From assembly GCA_031276435.1 (NCBI GenBank), contig JAISNB010000178.1, positions 1 through 5,958 on the forward strand: 5,958 nt of DNA, read 5' to 3'. The notes under the pieces were generated by a model that ran no database searches, was not told the DNA's origin, and saw nothing but the letters and a program-made list of their open reading frames with translations. Positions within the stretch are counted from its first letter, which is position 1. Every line of letters begins with the position of its first letter. Position numbers and translations under genes: made by a program. The stretch is from Burkholderiaceae bacterium (lineage in GTDB: Bacteria; Pseudomonadota; Gammaproteobacteria; Burkholderiales; Burkholderiaceae_C). Positions 1-4,971 of this stretch are shown piece by piece.

Positions 1-1844
1 TCAGGGTCGACCAGGCTGCCTTTTTGTTGCACGTGCGCGCCCAGTGTTTCGCGCAATGCCTTGTGCATCAGGTGCGTGACGCTGTGGTTGCGCATGGTGG
101 CGGCGCGGCGCGCGGCGTCAACTTGCGCGCGCACGACGTCGCCTACGCACAGGCTGCCTTGTGTTTGCAGGCCATGGTGGCCGAATGCGTCGGCCCGGAT
201 TTTCTGGGTGTCCTGTACGCTAAAGAGCGCGCCTTCGCCGCCGCTGAGCGTGCCCTGGTCGCCCACTTGGCCGCCGCTTTCGGCGTAAAAGGGGGTGACG
301 CTCAGTACCACGATGCCGCTTTGCCCTTCTTTGAGTTGCGGCACGCTGAGGCCTTCGTGGTAGAGCGCGACGACGCTGGCGTTTTCTTCCAGATGGTCGT
401 AGCCGGTGAAGGCGTGGCCGTCGCCGGTGTATTCAACGGCGCGTTCCATTTTGAATTTGCCCGCGGCGCGGCCCGCGGCTTTTTGCGCGGCCATGGCCTG
501 GTCGAATCCGTCCACGTCAACTTTGACGCTTCGCTCGCGCGCGATGTCCTGGGTTAAATCCAGCGGAAAACCGTAGGTGTCGTGCAGTTTGAAGGCGGTG
601 TCGCCAGTGATTGTGGCTTCTTGGGAAAATACTATGGGTTTGCCTGGATCGGGTTCTGGACGACGGATCGGGTTGAGTTTGATTTGCCCTATTTCAGCAT
701 CCAGAATATCCATCCCCACAGCCAGTGTTTCGTAGAAGCGTTCTTCTTCGGTTTTCAGGGCGGCGGTGATGCGCTGTTGGTCGGCCACGATTTTGGGGTA
801 GGCCTGGCCCATGGTTTGCACCAGCGTGGCCACCAGTTTGTGGAAGAAGGGGGTTTTCTGGCCCAGTTTGTAGCCATGGCGAATGGCGCGGCGGATGATG
901 CGGCGCAGCACATAGCCACGCCCTTCGTTGCCGGGGATTACGCCGTCGGCCACCAGAAAGGCGGTGGCGCGGATGTGGTCGGCAATGACTTTGAGCGACG
1001 GGTTTTCGGCGTCCGTGCAGCCGGTGACGCGGGCGGCGGCGGCAATCAGCGTTTTGAACAGGTCGATTTCGTAGTTGCTGTGCACGCCTTGCAAGATGGC
1101 GGCAATGCGCTCCAGCCCCATGCCGGTGTCCACGCAGGGCGCGGGCAGCGGCGTGAGGCGCCCTTGCTCGTCCATGTTGAATTGCATGAACACGTGGTTC
1201 CAGATTTCGATGAAGCGGTCGCCATCCTCGCCGGGGCTGCCCGGCGGGCCGCCGGGGATGTGCGCTCCGTGGTCGTAGAAGATTTCCGAGCAGGGGCCGC
1301 AGGGGCCGGTGTCGGCCATCATCCAGAAGTTGTCCGATTTGTAGCGCCCGCCCTTGTTGTCGCCAATGCGGATCACGCGCTCGGGCGGCAGGCCGATGTC
1401 GGCTCGCCAGATGCCGTAGGCCTCGTCGTCTTCGGCGTACACGGTTGCCAGCAGGCGCTCGGGGGGCAGCTTGTACACACGGGTCAGAAGTTCCCAGCCC
1501 CACTGGATGGATTCGCGCTTGAAGTAGTCGCCAAAGCTCCAGTTGCCCAGCATTTCAAAGAAGGTGTGGTGGCGCGCGGTGTAGCCCACGTTTTCCAGGT
1601 CGTTGTGTTTGCCGCCCGCGCGCAGGCAGGTCTGCACCGAGGCGGCGCGCGTGTACGGGCGCTTGTCAGCGCCCAGGAACACGTCCTTGAACTGCACCAT
1701 GCCGCTGTTGGTGAACATCAGCGTCGGGTCGTTCAGCGGCACCAGCGGGCTGGATGGCACAACCACGTGCCCCTTGGCCGCAAAAAAGTCCAGGAAGGTT
1801 TTGCGTATGTCGGCAACGGTGAAGCGGGAAGATGGACTGCTCAT
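1..1844 (-). CDS. alaS: Alanyl-tRNA synthetase, N-terminal 614 residues (3' end beyond window)
   Basis: Attaches alanine to tRNA-Ala in the cytoplasm and hydrolyses mischarged Ser/Gly-tRNA-Ala. Translating from the ATG at 1844 gives 614 residues without a stop; family members have about 870, so the C-terminal part is missing. The class II catalytic core is clear: motif 1 region at about 28-50 (ending LMFTNSGM), motif 2 region at 66-109 (QTCLRAGGKHNDLENVGY, HHTFFEMLGNWSFGDYF), GPCGPCSEIFYD at 180-191 and motif 3 VDTGMGLERI at 238-247. The tRNA-binding helix RRIIRRAIRHG is at 314-324. The editing domain begins before the cut, with ESGGQVGD at 522-529 and HSVTH at 587-591, the first half of the zinc site; the partner Cys/His pair would lie outside the window. 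A proline-rich stretch at about residues 386-412 looks longer than the usual linker. The start gives the expected N-terminus, but no clear Shine-Dalgarno precedes it. Divergent from gabD. Confidence 0.98.
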   Translation of the reverse strand, partial: MSSPSSRFTVADIRKTFLDFFAAKGHVVVPSSPLVPLNDPTLMFTNSGMVQFKDVFLGADKRPYTRAASVQTCLRAGGKHNDLENVGYTARHHTFFEMLGNWSFGDYFKRESIQWGWELLTRVYKLPPERLLATVYAEDDEAYGIWRADIGLPPERVIRIGDNKGGRYKSDNFWMMADTGPCGPCSEIFYDHGAHIPGGPPGSPGEDGDRFIEIWNHVFMQFNMDEQGRLTPLPAPCVDTGMGLERIAAILQGVHSNYEIDLFKTLIAAAARVTGCTDAENPSLKVIADHIRATAFLVADGVIPGNEGRGYVLRRIIRRAIRHGYKLGQKTPFFHKLVATLVQTMGQAYPKIVADQQRITAALKTEEERFYETLAVGMDILDAEIGQIKLNPIRRPEPDPGKPIVFSQEATITGDTAFKLHDTYGFPLDLTQDIARERSVKVDVDGFDQAMAAQKAAGRAAGKFKMERAVEYTGDGHAFTGYDHLEENASVVALYHEGLSVPQLKEGQSGIVVLSVTPFYAESGGQVGDQGTLSGGEGALFSVQDTQKIRADAFGHHGLQTQGSLCVGDVVRAQVDAARRAATMRNHSVTHLMHKALRETLGAHVQQKGSLVDP

Positions 1845-1863
1845 GGCATGAAAACCGTGGGAG

Positions 1864-1884
1864 AAAACAAAAAGGCCCGAAGGC
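1864..1884 (-). promoter_or_regulatory. Hairpin plus U-rich tract in alaS leader (possible attenuator)
   Basis: In the presumed alaS transcript, GCC-UUCG-GGC (1884 to 1875), a short stem closed by a stable C(UUCG)G loop, is followed by CUUUUUGUUUU (1874 to 1864). An alternative fold pairs GGCC at 1892-1889 with GGCC at 1877-1874 and excludes the first. The arrangement resembles a weak intrinsic terminator placed between promoter and start codon, so it could attenuate alaS. The core stem has only 3 bp before a mismatch, so efficiency would be low. The U-rich tract could instead help ribosome loading, since no clear Shine-Dalgarno is present. Confidence 0.3.
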
Positions 1885-1910
1885 GCGCGGCCCGCGCATT
1901 CAGGCGAGCC

Positions 1911-1948
1911 GCAAATTATAGGTTTGCGCCCTTGCCGCCGCGGCGCAA
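1911..1948. promoter_or_regulatory. Nested inverted repeats over the alaS promoter (candidate operator)
   Basis: Two dyads overlap the alaS promoter. The first is GCAAA-N7-TTTGC at 1911-1927 and encloses the TATAAT box. The second is TTGCGCC-N11-GGCGCAA at 1924-1948, perfect over 7 bp per arm, covering the -35 region. Their arms share bases 1924-1927. Inside the second, CTTGC and GCAAG (1931-1935 and 1945-1949) flank GCCGCGGC with one extra base. Known: E. coli AlaRS represses its own transcription by binding a palindrome around its promoter. Inferred: these dyads could do the same or bind another repressor. High GC makes some dyads likely by chance. Confidence 0.4.
1915..1920 (-). promoter_or_regulatory. 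Candidate alaS promoter -10 box (TATAAT)
   Basis: Read on the minus strand this is a perfect TATAAT, about 70 bases upstream of the alaS ATG and the only AT-rich spot in a very GC-rich gap. Transcription would start near 1908, leaving a leader of about 65 nt. No good TTGACA lies 16-18 bp upstream (the spot reads CCGCGG). TTGCGC at 1943-1948 is 22 bp away, too far for a normal sigma-70 spacer. The promoter may therefore be weak or need help. The call rests on the -10 match and position alone. Confidence 0.55.
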
Positions 1949-2019
1949 GCGCCCGCGCCGTGGCGGCGGCGCGCCAATGCCCACTGGGGCAACGTTTCTT
2001 TGGCCCGCCCGGTTAAGCT

Positions 2020-2050
2020 AGGCGGCTGGCGCCTGCTAATTGCTGGCGCC
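2020..2050 (+). repeat. Short repeats upstream of gabD (candidate regulatory site)
   Basis: GCTGGCGCC occurs twice in direct orientation, at 2025-2033 and 2042-2050, 17 bp apart start to start; each copy contains the palindrome GGCGCC. The first copy overlaps a small dyad, AGGCG (2020-2024) and CGCCT (2030-2034), around a 5-base loop. The only weak -10-like string I see here is GCTAAT at 2035-2040, without a convincing -35. The repeats end 35 bases before the gabD start and could bind a regulator of that gene. This is inferred from position alone. Confidence 0.25.
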
Positions 2051-2065
2051 CGTGTTTTTATCCCC

Positions 2066-2078
2066 CTTGCGCAAGAAA
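2066..2078 (+). promoter_or_regulatory. gabD ribosome-binding region with a 10-bp palindrome
   Basis: The bases before the gabD ATG read GCAAGAAAGACGCCG. The purine run AAGAAAGA at 2073-2080 is a weak Shine-Dalgarno-like site. It is overlapped by the perfect palindrome CTTGCGCAAG at 2066-2075, whose arms echo the TTGC/GCAA arms near the alaS promoter. A protein bound there, or pairing in the RNA, could affect initiation, but the palindrome has no loop so it cannot form a simple hairpin. Confidence 0.35.
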
Positions 2079-2085
2079 GACGCCG

Positions 2086-3588
2086 ATGACCGCCGCTGCC
2101 CCAACCACCGCTGTTTCTCCACTGGCCCAACTTCAGGATCCGGCGCTGCTCAAAACCGATGGCCTGATTGGTGGTCAATGGATCGATGCCCCGGCCCGCT
2201 TTGCCGTGTGCGACCCGGCCACGGGCCTGCAATTGGCCGCCGTTGCCAATCTGGGCGCGGCCCACGCGCAAGCGGCCATCGACGCGGCCCGCGCCGCCTG
2301 GCCCGCCTGGCGCGCCCAGACCGCCAAAGCGCGCGGCCTGCTGCTGCGCAAGTGGTATGAGCTGATCGCCTTGCACGCCGACGATCTGGCGCGCATCATG
2401 ACGGCCGAGCAAGGCAAGCCCTGGCCCGAGGCCAAGGGCGAAGTGGCCTACGCCGCCAGCTTTGTGGAGTGGTTTGCCGAGGAAGGCCGCCGCGTCTATG
2501 GCGAAGCCATCCCCACCGCCGACGGCAACAAGCGTTACCTGACCATCCGCCAGCCCGTTGGCGTGTGCGCGGCCATCACGCCGTGGAACTTTCCGCTCGG
2601 CATGATTACGCGCAAGGTCGCGCCCGCACTGGCCGCGGGCTGCCCGGTTGTCATCAAGCCCGCCGAGCAAACACCGCTGACGGCGCTGGCCGCCGCCGAA
2701 CTGGCCGCGCGCGCGGGCATCCCCGCGGGCATATTCAACGTGCTGCCCGCCGACGCCGCGCAATCGGTTGCCATTGGCAAGGCGCTCACCGATTCGCCCG
2801 TCGTCCGCCACCTGAGCTTTACCGGCTCCACCGAAGTGGGCCGCATCCTGATGCGGCAAAGCGCCAACACCCTCAAAAGCCTGTCGCTGGAACTGGGCGG
2901 CAACGCGCCCTTCATCGTGTTCGACGATGCCGATCTGGACAGCGCTGTATCTGGCGCGCTGGCCGCCAAATACCGCAACGCGGGCCAGGCCTGCGTGGCG
3001 GCCAACCGCTTTTATGTGCAGCAAGGCATTTACGAGGCATTCGCCGCCAGACTGGCCGAAAAAAGCCAGGCCCTGCGCGTGGGCAACGGCTTTGCCGAAG
3101 GCGTCAGCATCGGCCCGCTGATCGACGACGCGGCCATCGCCAAGGTGGAGCGACACGTGGCCGACGCGCAACAGCGCGGCGCGCGCCTTCTTGCCGGTGG
3201 CAAGCGCGTGGCGGCGGCGGCAACGGGCCGGTTCTTCGAACCAACGGTGCTGGCCGACGTGACGGGCGAGATGCTTTGCGCGCGCGAGGAGACCTTTGGC
3301 CCGGTGGCCGCACTCATCCGCTTCAAAGACGAAGCCGACGCCATCGCCCAGGCCAACGACACCATTTACGGGCTGGCCGCCTACCTCTACAGCCGCGACG
3401 CGGGCCGCATCTGGCGCGTGGCCGAGGCGCTGGAATGCGGCATGGTGGGCATCAACACGGGTGCCATTTCCACGGCGGAAGTGCCTTTTGGTGGCGTCAA
3501 GCAATCGGGCCTGGGCCGCGAAGGCTCGCGCCACGGCATGGACGCATACGTGGAAATCAAATACCTCTGCCTGGGCGACATCCAGTAG
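2086..3588 (+). CDS. gabD: Succinate-semialdehyde dehydrogenase (GabD-type aldehyde dehydrogenase)
   Basis: Oxidises succinate semialdehyde to succinate with NAD(P)+, the last step of GABA breakdown; relatives also act on glutarate semialdehyde (DavD). The 500-residue product is complete and about 18 residues longer than E. coli GabD, mostly at the N-terminus. Visible landmarks: ITPWNFP at 164-170 with catalytic Asn168; VVIKPAEQTP at 188-197; FTGSTEVG at 245-252 in the nucleotide fold; LELGGNAPF at 268-276 with general base Glu269; NAGQACVAANR at 298-308 with nucleophile Cys303; EETFGP at 401-406; the GabD-typical tail GLGREGSRHGMDAYVEIKY at 475-493. Glu194 follows KPA where E. coli GabD has Ser, a change expected to favour NAD+. 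Ala305 replaces the second Cys of the CxC found in E. coli. No gabT or transporter is adjacent, so the exact substrate is uncertain. No intrinsic terminator is seen after the stop. Confidence 0.93.
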   Translation: MTAAAPTTAVSPLAQLQDPALLKTDGLIGGQWIDAPARFAVCDPATGLQLAAVANLGAAHAQAAIDAARAAWPAWRAQTAKARGLLLRKWYELIALHADDLARIMTAEQGKPWPEAKGEVAYAASFVEWFAEEGRRVYGEAIPTADGNKRYLTIRQPVGVCAAITPWNFPLGMITRKVAPALAAGCPVVIKPAEQTPLTALAAAELAARAGIPAGIFNVLPADAAQSVAIGKALTDSPVVRHLSFTGSTEVGRILMRQSANTLKSLSLELGGNAPFIVFDDADLDSAVSGALAAKYRNAGQACVAANRFYVQQGIYEAFAARLAEKSQALRVGNGFAEGVSIGPLIDDAAIAKVERHVADAQQRGARLLAGGKRVAAAATGRFFEPTVLADVTGEMLCAREETFGPVAALIRFKDEADAIAQANDTIYGLAAYLYSRDAGRIWRVAEALECGMVGINTGAISTAEVPFGGVKQSGLGREGSRHGMDAYVEIKYLCLGDIQ

Positions 3589-3893
3589 CTGGTGTAACCG
3601 ATGCGCGCGTGCTGGAAGCCGTACCTCTGGGCGGTTGACTGCGCGCGCGGGCCGAGCTGGCCGCCACTCGCCTTCCTTGCTGCTCTCGATGCACCACGCA
3701 CAAGGCATGAGGCAAGCAGCAAGGAGCCAAGGGCGCATCCACCCATTCATCCCGTCAACTTGCAAGAAGCAAAATATGTGAAATGGCAACAGAACAGAAA
3801 TAGATTCCGGAACCTCTGGGCTTTATTTTTCAACCGCTGGTGTAATCAGAAATCAGCAGAATAAAAAATGTAATAATAATTTCAAAAAAACCG
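3589..3893. other. Gene-free stretch between gabD and the decayed gene
   Basis: About 305 bases with no credible gene. The left part is GC-rich and gabD-like; from about 3765 the DNA becomes AT-rich with A-runs and TAATAATAAT (3871-3880), as often seen in promoter regions or foreign DNA. The ATG-to-stop frame at 3601-3864 has no recognisable motif and odd composition, so I do not call it. I found no hairpin followed by a T-run for gabD. A promoter for the decayed gene may lie in the AT-rich end, but no -35/-10 pair is convincing. Two 10-mers are each present twice: GCTGGTGTAA (3588, 3836) and ACCTCTGGGC (3623, 3812). Confidence 0.6.
3674..3725. repeat. 11-bp perfect inverted repeat with 30-base loop
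   Basis: TCCTTGCTGCT at 3674-3684 is matched exactly by its reverse complement at 3715-3725, separated by 30 bases. The loop holds a smaller ATGC/GCAT pair (3689-3692 and 3705-3708). No T-run follows on either strand, so it is not a standard intrinsic terminator. It lies 86 bases after the gabD stop and could stabilise the 3' end of its mRNA or be a DNA-binding site; the role is unknown. Confidence 0.5.
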
Positions 3894-4740
3894 ATGATTT
3901 CCGAATTTCGCAGCCACAATTTTTACACAAACTGGCGCTCAAAACCTTTGCTGGCTTTTGTTATCTCGCTGCCATGTCCATGCCAGTCTGGCGCAATTCA
4001 ACCCCATTGATTGCAACACCAACCCTGCCATTTTCAATACAGGTGTCGATAGCGCAAACAACTACTTGATCAGATTGAGTCCATCTGCCCTGGATGCGCA
4101 CTGGGAATACGCTGTTCAAAGTGGCACAACTTGCAGGGAGCACAGTCCAAGTGCTTTGTATTCCACGCTGCCGTTCCTGCCATGGAACCCGGCACCAATT
4201 CATGACCCATCAAATCAACACAGCGCTTGGCTCGCACCGATGTCTGCAAACGCGCAATGGGTTGGCCCGTCGTCAGTGTCAGCAAATTACGCCACCATCT
4301 GGTACGCTATACGCTGGAACTGGATGCCAGCGTTGTTGACATCAGCACCTTCAGCTTGTCCATTGGCACATCAATGTAGACGATCGTTTGTACCATATTT
4401 ATGTCAATGATGTGGACATTTTTGCGCTTCCCCCCGTTTCCCTGGCACCAGGGAATTACGTGGTTGACGCAGTTTACGACAGAACCTCCCCATACTCTGT
4501 CACATTGGACCAAGGTTGGAAAGAGAGTGAAAACCAGATTATTGTTGTGGTATACAATGGCACAATCGCTTCAGGATCATTGATCCAGCCCCAGCCCGGC
4601 GGCACTGGCGTGCCGTTTTGCATTGCCAAAGCCAGAGCCGCCGCTGTCCCAATACTTGACCGACGCGCTTACTGGCTGATGGGCTTGGGTATTTTGCGCT
4701 GGGCGTCGTAATCACAGCGCACCGCAGGCAGGGGCGCTAG
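3894..4740 (+). pseudogene. Decayed exported protein with IPTL-CTERM-like sorting tail
   Basis: No single frame is long, but joining frames gives one protein of about 280 residues. It starts at ATG 3894 (MISEFRSHNF), with a basic and then hydrophobic stretch (KPLLAFVISLP). After a shift near 3973 it continues HVHASLA-QF, a good signal peptidase I site, then FNTGVDSANN. The body runs through SAWLAPMSANAQWVGPSS, YTLELDASVVDISTFSLSIG (shift near 4294), DDRLYHIYVNDVDIF (shift near 4375), and ENQIIVVVYNG to 4695. A last shift at TTTT (4692-4695) restores ALGVVITAHRRQGR and stop TAG at 4738. The tail AVPILDRRAYWLMGLGIL plus a basic end fits IPTL-CTERM: Pro-containing motif, membrane helix, Arg-rich terminus. 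Known: such tails mark surface or exopolysaccharide-associated proteins processed by exosortase-type enzymes. Two further shifts (about 4131 and 4203) are less sure. Composition is more AT-rich than the neighbours. Function of the intact protein is unknown. Confidence 0.8.
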
Positions 4741-4745
4741 GAAAC

Positions 4746-4921
4746 CGTCATTGCGAGCAGCGTTGCGACGTGGCAATCCATCCCTGCAACACAGTCGGCA
4801 TACGGGAGGAGGGTACCCCACCCTCTCTCGCCCCTGACGGGGCACTCTCTCCCTGAAAGGGAGAGAGTAAGGCAAGCGGAGCTTCATGAATTGTCATGTC
4901 GCTTCGCTCCTCGCAATGACG
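4746..4921. repeat. MITE-like palindromic repeat element, 176 bp
   Basis: The ends are perfect 12-bp inverted repeats: CGTCATTGCGAG at 4746-4757 and CTCGCAATGACG at 4910-4921. Extending inwards, 28 of 34 positions match, including GCGAC and CAAT blocks. The core holds three hairpins: GAGGGT/ACCCTC (4809-4814, 4820-4825), GCCCC/GGGGC (4830-4834, 4839-4843) and an 11-bp stem at 4844-4868. No coding frame is credible and no target-site duplication is obvious. From memory, the GTCATTGCGAG...GCAATCC type of end is a widespread non-autonomous bacterial repeat, usually intergenic. It starts 5 bases after the decayed gene's stop and separates it from the converging hemW, where it may also act on transcript ends. 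Confidence 0.8.
4844..4868. repeat. Strong 11-bp hairpin inside the repeat element
   Basis: ACTCTCTCCCT at 4844-4854 pairs perfectly with 4858-4868 around a three-base loop (GAA). It directly follows the GCCCC-TGAC-GGGGC hairpin. No T-run follows on either strand, so it is not a classic intrinsic terminator, but a stem this stable between convergent genes can halt exonucleases and protect mRNA 3' ends. Confidence 0.7.
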
Positions 4922-4971
4922 AGATAAGGCAGAGCAGTGTTGTGTGCCCCTCTTTCTCGCGCGCCAGCGCA

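Noticed and set aside
1841..1849. Two-codon upstream frame ATG-CCA-TGA overlapping the alaS start
   Set aside because: No ribosome site precedes it, and such short frames arise easily by chance.
582..2021. Long plus-strand open frame (479 codons) opposite alaS
   Set aside because: It mirrors alaS codons in a GC-rich gene and shows no domain; the minus-strand frame matches AlaRS motif for motif.
3674..3725. Intrinsic terminator of gabD
   Set aside because: The loop is too long and no T-run follows on either strand.
1900..3789. Long minus-strand open frame (629 codons) opposite gabD
   Set aside because: Antisense frames stay open in GC-rich genes; the composition is odd (rich in G, A, R and H) and no motif is visible, while the plus strand encodes GabD.
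3601..3864. Possible 87-residue gene after gabD
   Set aside because: No ribosome site, no recognisable motif, and it crosses the change from GC-rich to AT-rich DNA.
3958..4410. Separate small gene of 150 codons with TTG start
   Set aside because: Only parts of this frame fit the reconstructed exported protein; its end is out of frame with the continuing homologous-looking sequence, so it is a fragment of the pseudogene.
4746..4921. CRISPR array or rho-independent terminator
   Set aside because: There are no regularly spaced direct repeats, and the hairpins lack a T-run; the inverted ends point to a MITE-like element.
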